From: Sinonovacula constricta
Lineage: Eukaryota > Mollusca > Bivalvia > Cardiida > Solecurtidae
DNA: 64,000 nt
Reading direction: 5' to 3'
Assembly: GCA_007844125.1 (NCBI GenBank)
Contig: CM017572.1
Location: 24,093,879 to 24,157,878 of the forward strand
The notes beneath the pieces were generated by a model. The model was not told the DNA's origin, did no database searches, and was given only the letters and a program-made list of their open reading frames with translations. Shown here piece by piece: positions 26,401 through 41,400 of this stretch. The number at the start of each line of letters is the position of its first letter. Within the stretch, counting starts at the first letter, position 1. Made by a program: the position numbers and the translations under genes.

Positions 26401-29400
26401 CCCATGTGGTGAGAGGATAGGCAGTCAAAGGTGGTACAAATCGGACACTCTATCACTACACCATGGGCGCCCCTACAAAATAATGATGGACAGACAGACG
26501 GACAGACAAAGTGGTGACACCCACCATCAGTTCTTCTTCGTGGCTGGCTTTGGCCATTTCCAGATGGTGCCTTAGTTCCAACAGTCCCTGTTCTCGTACA
26601 GATAGAGCCTGGCGTGTCTCAGCAAGCTGTTGGTGACACGATGCCAATTCTCGCTTCTTACTGGAAACATCTGACTTCAAATCTGTCGAAAGAAAAGTCA
26701 AATGATACAATTGATAGAAATGATATGAGTTTCCTTAAATTTCTTGATCAAATCATGAAGGAGATATGTTACTTACGTGCTTTTTTATCTGGATTCATGA
26801 CTTACAATCTGGCAGAAGACAAATACAAAAGCTGGGTTTTAAAGCTTAGGTCATATCACTGTTGATAATACATTACTCAGTCATTAACATTCTAGATGCT
26901 GTTAATTTTAAATATTTCAGAAGAAATACAAAAAAAGCAAGCTTAAGGATGATTTCTACAATAAAAATCCCTTTATAGAATTTTCTGATTTTTTGATATC
27001 CGTAGTAGAATTTAATGGCGAGTGCGAAAATGAACAGAAAATATAAGGTTGTTGGGCTACTTTTTTTTAAGTAATAATGAAGTTTCCGTGGTAACCAATT
27101 TGGAAATCTTAGAATAAAGTAATTTTATGTGCAAATTCATGTTTGTTATGTTGTGTAAAATATCTGGAATATTTAAAGTGACTTAAATAAATTGGGCCAT
27201 TTTGTAAGATTTCACCAAATTGTTCCAGATATTTTACACAAACTTAACAAACATGAATTTGCACATAAAATTACTTTATTATATGTTATACTCCAGTAAT
27301 TATTCCATCTTTACATTTTCCAGCATAATACAGCCATTTTGGATTTCCTCACAGGGTAAAAATGAAAGAAAGAAACACACATGTTCTGCAAATAAATTAA
27401 GAATAAATAATAATCCTTTCATAGAATGTTTCTATTTTTTGATATCCATAGAAGAATTTAATGGTGAGTTAGAAAATGAAAAGAAAAAGTAAGGTTGTCA
27501 GGCTACTTTTTTAGTGAAAATGAAGTTTCCATGGTAACCAATTTGCTAAAACTGTAAAAAAAAATCATAAAACTTCTTTTTAAATATCTTGAACTCATGT
27601 TACGCCTTGCTCACTTAATAAGATACCAAAATAGTTGTTGGCTCATCGAAATTGAAGACTTAAATGCAAAGTGAAATGTCTAAATTATATTCAACTATCT
27701 CCTTTTTGAAGAGTAAAAGTCGACGATTATCTCCCCTAGATGCGTTTGAATGATGTGCAGAAATTACTACCAAAAACGTCCTTATTGGTTTTGACATGTG
27801 GCCAACTTTTGATTCAATGATATGATAAACTGCGTGGGAAAAATTTGAGAATACATTTGTTTGATTCCTTTTCTAACGAAGAGTAATTAATTTATTTGGA
27901 GATGGGGATCATTTAAGGCAGTTATAGTACTGTGTTCACTGTGTATTTCATGTCATGAACACCTGTCGTGAAACTACAGTTACGTTATCCTGACGCCAGG
28001 CATTTGCTATGTTGCGGCCCAGGTTTAAAACCCAGGACTATAGTATCTGGAGTTGATGATCAACTGACTATCAGGTTCAATGAAAGAATATTTTTAAATG
28101 TAAATGGTCTTTCCCCTCTTGACAAATGGTAGTTAAACAAGTTTACTTTTAAGAGAATATATTATCGTGTTGCTAATACTGATCTTTATATTTACATGCA
28201 ATGCATTATGCGGTACTGAAATGAAAGCAAAGAGCAAAATAAACTTTGGAGAAGATAAAACTGTGTCTTTACACTGCTTTATATATTTATAATGTTAATA
28301 CTGTTAGTACAGATTATTATATGAATGTTGTTTTTGTAACATTTTGAAAGAAAACTTAAAATGTATTTACAGGAACTTATTTTTGCTATACATTGCGCAA
28401 CCAATTATGACCACTTACAGCAACATCCAGCTGTTTTGGTGGAGGAAGACCCCAGACAAATGTCTGGGTAGAACCACCGAAGCACTGCAAGTAAGCTGAA
28501 ACACGTTCCCACTTAAAGTCCTACGGACCGAACGGGACTCAAACCCATGCGGTGCAAGGCTTAGCAGTTAAAGGATTACAAATCGGTGACTCTACCAATA
28601 TGCCACAGGTGCCCCTTTCACAGTGGGATCTATTTAATGCGAAAACACACAATGTGTGAGTGATGTTATACAGATAAGCATTGAGGTGAGTTCGCTGAAA
28701 AGTACCTGACATCCCAAACCAAGGCTCATAACTCCTGTTTACCTACCTCCTATTTGAGACTTCAAGCCAGAGACTAGATTTTCAGTTTCATACTTTTTAG
28801 CTTTCCCAGTCTTGTATTCGATAAGTTTCTCATTAGTACGTTGTTGGAGCTCCCCCATCAACAACAGTTCCTTCTGCTGACGAATTACCTGATGAAGAAA
28901 ACAAGAAATTATCATACAAAAATAATATCTGAACACTTGAATTGTCACTAAAATTTCTTAAATAGAACAATATTTGAAGACTATGCATTTTTGTTTCTGA
29001 AATACAGTTGATTCCACTTATTTGCATGCACAACTTCCTAGAAAAAAATTATGCAAAAAAACAGAATATAAATTAAACTGAAAATTCATACAGGAGTACC
29101 ATTTCAAGGAGCCACAAATTTGATTTATTTTCATTAACTATCAGCCGCAGTGTTTCCTAAAAAAAAAAAAACGGTCATATATCATTATACCGAACTTGTA
29201 TTTATTTGCCTCCAAACCCAATTTAAAAGCCAATCCTTTTTCTAAAGCCATTTTGTTTTTTGTGATGGCAAAAAAGCACCTTTTTATACATTGTACTGCA
29301 AAGTGCTTTGATAGATTTAAATTTTTAAGAGATCAGAAGTGAAATAAATCTGCATCCCAGATGTCACATTGCAGTGACCAAATATGACCATTATAGTGAC

Positions 29401-32400
29401 GTCTAGCTGTTTTGTTGGAGGAAGACCACAGACAAATGTCTGTGTAGTACCACTGGCACACAGCAGGTCAGCTGACAGACCTTCCCACATTAAGCTCTTT
29501 GCCCCAAACAGCACTCAAACCCACGCGGTGGCAGGCTAAGCAGTCAGAGCAGTTACAATTCGGTGACTCTACCACCATGACACAGGCGCCCCATTACTGA
29601 TTACTTGATACAATAATTAGTTTGTTTGTTTGTTTATTTTGTTTATTGTCCAACTTTATTGTCCAACCAACAGTATTTCAGTTATTTGGAGACGGTCTCC
29701 ACTTGAAGCAGATATAGTGCTGCCACTACCATTTTTAACGACCTTGGTATGTCGCGGCCCGAGATCGAACCCGGGGACTCTCGTACCTGGAGCTGACGCA
29801 CTACCAGGTTCTGGTCAATGCAATAATTTAAATATGTTCGGATTATGTGGTTAAATGTTTTAAGTTGCTTAAACATTGTCATATTGAGGCAATCGCTCTG
29901 AATACAGTCAATTAATCATTTAAAGAACAAATAAAGGAATTATCATGAACAAGATCCCTCAGTATCTACAGATTCGATAAATCTCAACTGTGCTATACTG
30001 GGATTTTCTGCATATTCATACCTCTGTCTATGTAAAGATGATTCTGAACACAACTTTTAGACAGGACAAATAGTGAAAAAAATCTCTCTAGATGGTCATT
30101 CTTTTCAAATCTATAAGGAAGCATGATTGGGATTACTGCTCATTATAAATACCATTAGAGCGAATTACCTGGATGATTCCTTGTTTGTTTATCGTCCCAG
30201 TAATTCAGTTATCTGGAGACGGTGTTCACTAGAAGCAGATATAGTGCTGCATTCACTGTGTATAGCATGCAGTGAACACCTGGCACGTTACCACACCCAG
30301 TCACATTATCCTGACACCGTGGAACTACCCTTATATTTGTTTGAGGGTAAGCAAGGGAGCTACACAACTAACATTTTAAACAACTTTGGTATGTCGCAGC
30401 CAGGGATCGAACCCGGGTGACTCCCGTTCCTGGAGCCGACACACTACTGATTGTGCTACCAGGTCATTACCCATATGATGATATAAAGTGATTGTAAAAG
30501 TAATTGGTTACATGGATTTCTTAGTTTAAAAATAGCTTAACGAGCAGCATGAGTCAAACAGAAAATACATGTTTGAAATAATTAGTGGGGTGTTATGCTT
30601 CGCTTTTCACATGGAAAATAAGACATCAATAAACATCATTTCTGGAGATCTTTCCCAGTAATAATTTATTTGGTTGTTTTAGAAAAGAAATTTTGTCAGT
30701 TACCACCTTTAAAATCTACACCCTCTGTGCTCCTGTATATATCACTAATATGTAACACCTAGACATTCTTTTTTGTGTATATTTGATTGTTAACCATCTC
30801 AATGAGAATTTAATGGAATATATTTAGCAAAAAGAGCTAACAATGCACATACCTCAGCCTTCAAATTTACATTCACTGTTGCATGTTTTTGCTCATTTTC
30901 CAATTCTTTCTCTGTGTTAAACAGTTTGGCCTGCACACTTTGTAGTTTCTGAAAAAGGCAATAAAAAAACAAAACAAAAACTCATTTTATTTGAACTTCA
31001 TTAAAAATACAATGTACAGAAAAAAATAACTGTTGAGCAGTGTTAAATGAAATATCAAGAAAATGAACAATAAATCAAGTAGAAGCAATAAGGTAAAATA
31101 TACTGGCAAATGGAATAAGCAAAAAAAATCAGTATGCAATTAAGTGGAATATGCCAAATGAAGACCATTCAATCAGAGAAATAACCAATATGCAACAATC
31201 AGGTAAATAATAAATACATTTAAGTGAACAATTATTTTATATATATTATTTCTACGCAATTACAAGTCAGTATCAACTGTATTTTTGTACAGATTCATTC
31301 TCCTCTCATTGTGATTATGAGTTTATGACATACAGTGGAATATCCAATTAAGAGTATATTATAAAATGGAAAATGCAATTAAAAGTATATGACATAAAGT
31401 GGAATATGCAATTAAGAGCATATGATAAAATGGAAAATGCAATTAAAAGTATACAACATAAAGTGGAATATGCAATTAGGAGTATCCTATTAAATGGAAA
31501 ATGCAATTAAAAGTATATGACATAAAGTGGAATATGCAATTTAGAGCATTTGATAAAATGGAAAATGCAATTAAAAGTATATGACATAAAGTGGAATATG
31601 CAAGTAAGAGTATATGACATAAAGTGGATTATGCAATAAAAAGTATATGACATACAATGGAATATGCAATTAAGAGTATATAACATAAAGTGGAATATGC
31701 CATTGAAAGTATACGACATAAAGTGGAATATTCAATTAAGAGTATATAAAATAACAGGGAATATGACATAAGGTGGAATATGATATAAAGTGTTTATGAC
31801 ACAAAGTGGAATACGCAATTAAGAGAAGGAGATTTATTTTCAATCTGCTGAATACTTCTTGGTCCACTGTAATGATTGTTTAACTTGAATTTAAGTGGCC
31901 AATATTGTAAAGTTGTTTATGCTACTTATTTATGATACTTAAATGTGTTGAACTTCAATCTCCCGTTTTGTCACAGCTGATGTTTAAAACTTTGACTTAA
32001 CAATATGGAATGTGTAAAATAGTGGAACATGCAATTAAATGGAACATATCATTTCATACCTGTTGTAGGCTCTCCTGGTCCTCTCGTTGCCGTATTAACA
32101 ACATGTTCATCTCCATCTTGGCTGTCTTGAGATCCTCGTTCTCCTGGAGGCATTCTCTGTAATAGTAAAGCACCTAATGAGCCAGACTTAGAACTTATGT
32201 TTAGGAGGCTAAAAACTGAAATAGCAATGTATTTCTTACAGTTACTAAAAATATATTTCTTGTAATCATTCCCCTCCTCAGCAATAAATGTTTGCAAACA
32301 CAGTTAGAAAACTGGCCATATTCCCTCATATTTTTCATCATCATCATCAGCAGCATCATCATAATCATCTTGTTTCTAATTGTTATCATCATCTTTCTCA

Positions 32401-35400
32401 CCATCATTATCATCATCATCATAATAAACATCATTCTAATCATCATTTCACCATCATCATCACCATCTTTCTCACCACCATCATCATCATCATCAAAAAC
32501 ATCATCATCATCTTTCTCACCATCATCATCATCATCATCATCATCTTTCTCACAATCACCATCATCATCAGCATCATAAACATGATCAACATCTTTCTCA
32601 CCATCATCAGCATCATCATCATAATCAGCATCATCATCATCTTTCCTCCATCCTGTCACTACCACTACCAGCCTCCTAATCATCCACTCCATCACCCTCC
32701 TATCCTAACCATCTATAAATACAAGAGCTTTGTAACTACCTCAGCTTGGTGTTTGACTCTTCAGTATTGGCCTCGGCAGAAGATCGCAACTTGACATTCT
32801 CGGCTTGCAGTAGTCTGATAGACACGGTCTGGTCCCGAATTGTCCGGTCCTGCTGGGAAAGCTGGTCCTTCTGTAAAATGAACATTTCATTGACTAAATA
32901 TTAGAATTCAGAATTTAAATAATTTATAGTAAGTTCAAAAAAGGATGAAAAATACCTAACTCAAATTGTGGCTTAATGCAATGCATTGTTTAAAACTGAG
33001 TAAAAAATTCTTAAGCCCTCAAGGGATGGTGTGTACTTCAAGCAGATTAGGCAGCTTTGCCGTAAACACCTGGCATGATACCACACCCAGTCATATTATC
33101 TTGACACCAGGCCAACCAATTGTGGAACTAACCTTATATTTGCTTTAGTGTTAGCGAGGGAGCAAAACAACTACCATTTTTAACAAGTTTAGTATGTCGC
33201 GGCCTGGGATGGAACCCTGGGCCTCCCGTACCTGAAGCCGACGCTCTACCGATTGCGCTACCAGGTCTGGTCTATTTTTATTTGATCTTTTGACCCATCA
33301 CTACCACAAAAAAGCTTACCATTGCTTTATTCTGTTCCTCCAGCATGTTTGTGTGGGCTATCCTGCGAAGAAGCCTACGGTTACGTTTGGCGTGCTGCTC
33401 TCGCTTGTGTCTCTCATACAACAGGTGGTTGTGCATCAGCATCAACTGACCACGCAGGATGGAGATCTCGTCAGCAGGCGGCACACCTGGTGTTGATAAT
33501 ATATCCCATAATTTTCACCTAAAGACTACCTGTTTGTTAGTTTGCATTTATCATTCCCCTCCAACAGTATTACAGTAATTATTATTTAATTATTATTGAA
33601 CACCTGGCACAATTACGCATCTGGTCACATTATGCTAACACGGTGCTGACCAGTCATGGAACTAGTTTTATATTTGTTTAAACATTATCTTGGTAACCAA
33701 GGTTATGTTGGGTTTATCGTCCCACCAACAGTATTTCAGTTATCTGGAGACGGTGCTCACTTGAAGCAGGTATTGAAGCTTTCTTCACTGTGTATAGCAT
33801 GCTATGAACACCTGGCATGCTACCATACCCAGTCACATTATACTGACACCGGGTCGACCAGTCGTGGAATAACCCTTATATTTGCTTGAGTTTTAGCAAA
33901 AGAGCTATACCACTACCATTTTAATTGAATTTGGTATGTTGCGGCCCGGGATCGAACCCGGGGTTTCCTGTTCCTGCCTGGAGGCGACACTCTACCGATT
34001 GTGCTACCAGGTCTCGGTAACCAAGGTTAAAAACCGATTGCCATACATGGAGCTGGTTATACCGACTGTGCTACATAGATCCAGTCAAAAACTTTCAGTA
34101 CATGGTGGGTACTCAATATCCTTTTAACGTTTTGATTTTTTGTTACTTCGCAATTACCCAATTATGGTCATATTGGCAACGTCCAGATAATTTTTGGTGG
34201 AAGACGACAAGACCTCATACTGTGTAGCACCCCCAACACATCGCAAAGTTAGCTGGAAAACTTCCCACATGGAAGTTCTTTCCTTGATCTAGACTTGAAC
34301 CCACGTGGTGAGGGGCTGTATTATACTTTTAACAACCAGGGAAATGAACATCCAATATTTTGAATTAAAGTCTTGTATATGTTGGGTGCATATTAGCAAG
34401 TGTGGGCAGATCAAGTGCAGTACATATAAATTCCATACTTTTTACTAAAGCCTGTTGGTACTTGCATGGAAGCTGGTTAAGTGATAAGTCACTAATGTGC
34501 TGCTTTCACTGTGGGTAGCATGCTGTGAACACAAATCACAACCAGTCAAATTATCAAATTATCCGGGAACTAGACTTACAAGTTGAGGAACTTCCCATAA
34601 GCTTGCTTAAACAAAAGCTAAGTAACAATACCACTACATTTTTTTTTACTTTGCATGTTAAGGCCTAGGTCCAACCATGGGCCTCGTGTACCTGAACTTG
34701 AAACTCTCTCTATCACACTAGTAACAGTTCTCTAAAATTGACCACATCTACATCTACTTTACTATGTGTAAAAAGTTAATGTCTTACCTCCAAAGTGTGT
34801 CCAGTTGACATCTTGATTGGTCGTAATTGGAAGCTTGGATAGTTCTTTAGCATGGATATCTCTCGCCTGCTGAATGTGCTTATCTAGCAGGTCGGGAGGT
34901 GATAGGCTACTGAAGAATGGATTTACTGCTGAAATATAGGAAGCTATAATTACTGCTGAAATATAGGAAGGTATATGTTGAATGTGTTTACTGCTGAAAT
35001 ATAGGAAGGCATATGTTGAATGTGATTGCTGAAATATAGGAAGGTATATGTTGAATGGGTTTACTGCTGAAATATAGGAAGGTATATGTTGACTTTGTTT
35101 ACTGCTGAAATATAGGAAGGCATATGTTGACTGTGTTTACTGCTGAAATGTAGGCAGGTATATGTTGAATGGGTTTACTGCTGAAATGTAGGAAGGCATA
35201 TGTTGAATGGGTTTACTGCTAAAATATAGATAGGTATATGTTGAATGGGTTTGCTGCTGAAATATATGATGGTATATGTTGAATGGCTGCTGAAATATAG
35301 ATAGGATCCATGGATAAAAGTTCCGTGAAAACTATTTTGGTAGAAGCTGTTTGACAAGTTAGCTAGAAGACCTTTTCACATTAAAGTTCTTATCTAGACT

Positions 35401-38400
35401 AGGACTGGAAGCAGTGATGTATGACATCCGTTGGAAGACCTCTTCATATTACAGTTCTCGTCTTGACTGGGACTGGCAGTAATGTATGACAGCTGGAAGA
35501 CCTTTTAAATATCAGGTAAACATTCCACAAATGTTTGGACACAATACAAAGGACATAAGGAAGCATCAAAATGTAAGTAATTCACCAAAAAAAAGAACAT
35601 ATATTAATACTTTAATAAGTGTTATTTTTTATAAATTGCATAAACATAAATTAACAATGACAAAAATAGTACCAAAAAAATAGTACCAAAAATATTTTAC
35701 AAACTTACTTACAAATTAATACAAACCTATGTTTGTTTACTTGCACTTACTTTTTAATTTGATTTATTATTTGCAAACACCAAATACATGTTTTTCAAAT
35801 TAAATTTTTTTATCAAAATTGCAAACATAATAAAAAAAATACATGAAAAAATAAAAAAAATTAATTACCTGTTTTCTGATTGTCATCGGTTGCTTCCAAA
35901 TTAGCGCGGCATTTGCTGCAGACACCTGCTTGAAGTGGACTTAACAGCTGTTTTAACACTACCGTGAATGAGTTCTCTCCCTCCTCCTCCTTCTTATCCT
36001 CAAACATTGGACATTTGGTCATGTTGACACTCGTCTTGGTTTGCGACGTTATTATCGTCTCCACTGTCGATGTTATCGTCACGGTAGCAGACTGGTTATC
36101 GGTACCCTGACGAGGACAAGTCTGTGATGAATGTGCTCTGGCTTCACTGACTGTGCTAGTTGCCTGGAAACAATAATAATACAAAAATTGATGTTTAGTT
36201 TAATGCACTTATTAATTAATTAATGTAACTGTCTTTTGTTGCTAACTCTTAGTCTTATGAAAACATAACTCTCATAATTGAAAATTAAGTTTAAGAGCCT
36301 GGAATAGTTAAAAATGAAATCAAGATAAGTAAAGTGTAAGTGTGTGATTAAACATGCTTTGCCAATGGACAATGACAATGACCATTATTTTAAGAGGCAG
36401 ACATCCCCTTTACTATTATACATTTATTTACAAATAATACAAAATCTAGGTTATCCAATAACAACTTCATGGTTAAAATACATATTGCAAAGACACAACA
36501 GCAAATAGTGCAATCAAAATCAAAGAGCTCCCTTTTGGAGTTGGCTGATTTTGATCTGCAGTATTTGCCAAGGCCTATTCAATTCCTTAGCTCAGTAAGA
36601 GTAAAGTGTTGCAGTTTTGAGGAGTTTAGCAAAGATGCAAAAGACGCAATTATTTCTAGGAATTATTTTGCCATCTACAAGTCACCAGTATGGTCTTTTT
36701 GATATGGTTATTACTTTGATAATTTGCTGAAGGTCTCAAGATAAACAAAATAAGTAGAACCGTTACATTTATTGGCAATAGATGAAGTTACTTGTGTGTA
36801 CAAGTGGATTTAAAGTACAAATTCAGCAAATGTTACGTACAAGAAAATTATTGTTTGTATCACTAAGCGTATATAGTTGCCTGGAAAGTCCGCTCATCAT
36901 TATCACCCTCATTATCATCATCATTATCAAAACCACCATCACCATCGTCATCGCCACCATCATTTTCATCACTATAATCATTATCATCATTACCACCATC
37001 ATTATCATCATCATCACCATTATAGCAATCATCATCCAACAATAACATCTAGTGATAAATACTGCACATGTATCAGTTAGTAAAGATACTGTCTTCAACA
37101 AAACTGATGATCTAGCTGTGTTAAAATAATTCTGGGGTATTATATTATTCTCGAAGAATGTATGACAAAATCTCTCCAGGTCAAAATTCCCTTTCGATTA
37201 TTTCAGTATAGGTGGGCAAATCACTCCTATAAATTTTATACGGCACATAAACTTCCACATGTAAATTAATAAAACTAAAATATCTCTTTGTTGGATTTTC
37301 ATTAGAAAATATCCTGTCCTACTATGATACTATGATTAGTGATGGGATTTGCCGGCATTTTTGTCGATACTGTGAAGCGACATTTCTATCATTATAGCAA
37401 AGGGGCACTTATGAGGTGCCCAGGGACTGAACCCAGCCAGTCCATTATACTGACACCGACGAGTCAGGCGTAATGCTGTCCCCTTAGCCCCGAGCGTTAG
37501 AAGGGAAGCCACTACTACCAACTTTAAAGTCTATGGTTTGACCCGGTTGGGGTTTGAACCCACGACCTCCCGATCCACAAGCAAGCGCTCTACCACCTGA
37601 GTTATTGTGACCAGTGATACTATGATTATAATTACGAGACTTAACTAAGTAAACCAAATACAAAATGACGCAAAATTTAGAGAAGAGATTTTGTTTGCTT
37701 TTGGAAAATTTACTGGAGGGATTTTGTCCATTCCCCACTCTTTTCTGCTATGATACAATAATTCCCACCTTGTTTTCAGGGGCACTCTCATTCGCAGCTA
37801 GGTGACTGACTGATTGCAGAGATTGCGCCACGTCTGTTCTCTCCTCTCCTTCCTCCTCCTCTTCCATCAAATCTATCCTGGGCAACTGTGGACATGACCT
37901 TGACCTACTGCTGGGACCTAACTTGGTGCGAATCTGTTCAATGTTTGTTGCCGTTAAGCTGTTAAAGCGGATACGGTTGACAGATCGCATCAGTTTTGCA
38001 ACAGACTCGGCAGTCAGAGTGTGGTTCCTTTCTTGGGAGGAAGATGCTGTGAGCTCCGATACCTCGTCGTCGTTGTCCTCTGTAGAGAAACAAAGCCCCT
38101 CATTATGCTACATTTTGTTAATAACCACGGATGTCAACAAGTACTAAAACAAGTATTTGAGTACTCAGTCAATTTTCTGATCAAGTACTCGATCATCTTC
38201 TTTATAAAAGTTCAGTTTTCTTTCCAGGTCAAATAAATTTTTATCAACAACATAATATAATACTAAATAGTTATATTCCATGCATCGGCAAAATACGTTA
38301 ATTCATGTTGAATAAATTCAATCGCCAACATATTTTAATACTAAATATAGTTATAATTCAAGCAGCAGCGAAATATGTTAATTCATGTTGATCAAATTTT

Positions 38401-41400
38401 GCAATTTAATTATTGGAGGTATTTGTAATGCAAAAACGTGTTTCGGACTTTGAGATATATATACTTAAGGAACAACAATGGAGTCTACTGACACTGCAAT
38501 GTAAACAAAATTGTGCATGCATTATTCAGGAGACAAATATGTATGAAATTGACCAATGGTTAAAAATTTCAGTAAAATGCATAAATTAATAAAATTTAAA
38601 ATGAGTTTGAAAATGAAATATGTATATAGGACAAATGTTTAAATATGCACATATACTAACTATATCCTTGTAATTTTGTGTAACTTCCACCGCTACCAAA
38701 AAAAAGAGTGTTGGTGTTTCAGACTAATCTTTAGATTGGAAAACATTCTGTAGAGATTGTGGCCTTTTGAAGTAAAAAAATTCAAAAACCTGTTGGAAGT
38801 TCTAATATATCAGTGGTTCAGGATAGAGTTGCTGTAATCAAAATGGTAGTGGGGTGAAAGTAGAAATAAGAGAAGTTGAAGAAAAAAAAAGCTGATTTTC
38901 TTATGTAAGTAGTCGGACAGGGTTCCTAAAAATTTTTGCTGATAAAATTTCAGACTTTTTCATGTGTTTTGGTTTAATTCCAGGTTTTTCCAAAGGTGTT
39001 TATGATTGCTTTAAAACCAAGCATGACTTCAAAGTCAGGCTTTGCATATGAGTTGCATACTGAAGACTGGCAAGATCCCTGTAGTTAACATTCACATCTG
39101 TTATTGACAACATATTTAAATTAAATCTCAGTGAAATTGATATCAATTTCATGAATAACAAGAGGCCGTCAGAGACGGGTGATGCTCCCCGAATGGGTAC
39201 TTTGTCACAAAAAAAGGTTAGTTGTATGAATATTGAGGTTTATTTTGAAAATGTTGTAGTACTATGAAATCAGACATAAACATAAACAAAGGGCAATGAC
39301 TTAACAAGAGCCGGTCAAACCGGGTAGTTTGTCAAAAACAGTTGTAAAATCCGACTTCAAATAACGAAGTTATGGGCCGGACAAGGTTTTGCTGCAAGGT
39401 CATGTTGTGACCTTGACCTTCAAGGTAGCGACCCAAATGTTGCGCGTGACATGTCGTCTCAACATGGTGATCATTTCTGTGAAAAAGTTTCGAAATCTGA
39501 CTTCAAATAACGAAGATAACGGCAGGACACAAGTTCACTGCAACGTCACGCTGTGACCTTGACCTTCAAGGTAGGGACCCAAATGTTGCGCGTGACATGT
39601 TGTCTCAACATGGTGGTCATTTCTGTGAAATAGTTTCGAAATCCGACTTCAAATAACGAAGTTATGGGCCGGACACGATTTTGCTGCAAGGTCGCGGTGT
39701 GACCTTGACCTTCAAGGTAGGGACCCAAATGTTGCGCGCGACACGTCGTCTCAACATGGTGGTCATTTATGTGAAATAGTTTCGAAATCCGACTTCAAAT
39801 AACGAAGTTATGGGCCGGACACGATTTTGCTGCAAGGTCACGCTGTGACCTTGACCTTCAAGGTAGGTACCCAAATGTTGCGCGCGACACGTCGTCTCAA
39901 CATGGTGGTCATTTCTGTAAAATAGTTTCGAAATCCGACTTCAAATAACGAAGTTATGGGCCGGACACGATTTTGCTGCAAGGTCGCGGTGTGACCTTGA
40001 CCTTCAAGGTAGGGACCCAAATGTTGCGCGCGACACGTCGTCTCAACATGGTGGTCATTTCTGTGAAATAGTTTCGAAATCCGACTTCAAATAACGAAGT
40101 TATGGGCCGGACAGGATTTTGCTGCAAGGTCACGCTGTGACCTTGACCTTCAAGGTAGGGACCCAAATGTTGCGCGCGACACGTCGTCTCAACATGGTGG
40201 TCATTTCTGTGAAATAGTTTCGAAATCCGACTTCAAATAATGAAGTTATGGGCCGGACACGATTCAGCTGCAAGGTCATGCTGTGACCTTGACCTTCAAG
40301 GTAGGGACCCAAATCTTGCGCGCGACACGTCGTCTCAACATGGTGGTCATTTCTGTGAAATAGTTTCGAAATCCGACTTCAAATAACGAAGTTATGGGCC
40401 GGACACGAATGGGACGTACGGACGGACTGACGGACGGACGGACGGACAGACAGACAAGGCGGCGACTATATGCTCCCCCGAAAGTTTTCGGGGAGCATAA
40501 AGACTTAATACAGCCGGCATATTGAAACATGATTAAATAAACGCTAGCAAAACGGTCCCATTTTATTTATACGTTATGATAACAAATTGCTGATTACGTA
40601 CCTAAATCGGTTCGTACATTTCCCAAGTTTATCCAGATTTTGAAAAGATATCATAAAAGTCACGACATTTTCACAAATAGAATTTTCAAAATTCCTGAAT
40701 TTTTCCTCGTTTTCCCGATAGCGTGGGAACCATGGTCGGAGAATATTTATGCTGTTACATTTACTACCATTACAGGCTATTATTGACCAGCTTAGTATAC
40801 ATGTCACAGACTTTTCAACTGAAAGGCACTTTAAATGCTTCCAAGCAACTGACTTAATTGGTTTCATCAGTTTTTGCAGATTAGAATGATCAGATTAATG
40901 TTCTTGGTGTAGTCATAAGACATATTACAAACAAATGACAAAATATATTGTTTCCATGTAGAGCTCAATGTGATAACCAATCAGTGGTTGATTTGCTATT
41001 AATGAGCATATTAGAACAATTTGTAATAAACCTGTCAAAAACCGCGAATGAGAAGGGAGGATTTAGTCGACAGGGACTAATTAGCGCAACAGGGATGGAA
41101 TGGGATTAGCCGGCATTTTTGCAGATACTGTGCAGCGACATTTCTAGCATTATAGCACAGGGGCTCTTATGAGGTGCCCATGGACTGAACCCAGCTGGTC
41201 CATTATAATGACACCAACGAGTCAGGCATTATGCTGTCCCCTTAGCTCCGAGCGTAAGGAGGGAAGCCACTACTACCAACTTTAAAGTCTTTGGTTTGAC
41301 CAGTCCAGGCTTTGAACTCACGACCTCCCGATCCGCAAGCCGACGCTTTACCACCTGAGCTATTGTGGCCGGTGAGCGCAACAGTGTCCAGACCTGGGGT

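Noticed and set aside
32201..32794. Asp-rich, His-rich and Ser-rich frames of 95-168 codons
   Set aside because: All are read-outs of the ATC microsatellite in different frames. The same applies to 35-334 and 36782-37101.
36469..36702. 77-codon plus-strand frame [12 protein letters not shown]
   Set aside because: No family resemblance, no splice-site support and opposite strand in a TSC1 intron; too short to trust.
37484..37738. tRNA gene candidates at SINE heads
   Set aside because: Box A and B are present, but the cloverleaf is degraded, target duplications flank the copies and a SINE body follows.
39546..40530. Repeated frames with [10 protein letters not shown]
   Set aside because: These are shadows of the 146-bp satellite; no start, splice or codon evidence beyond repetition.
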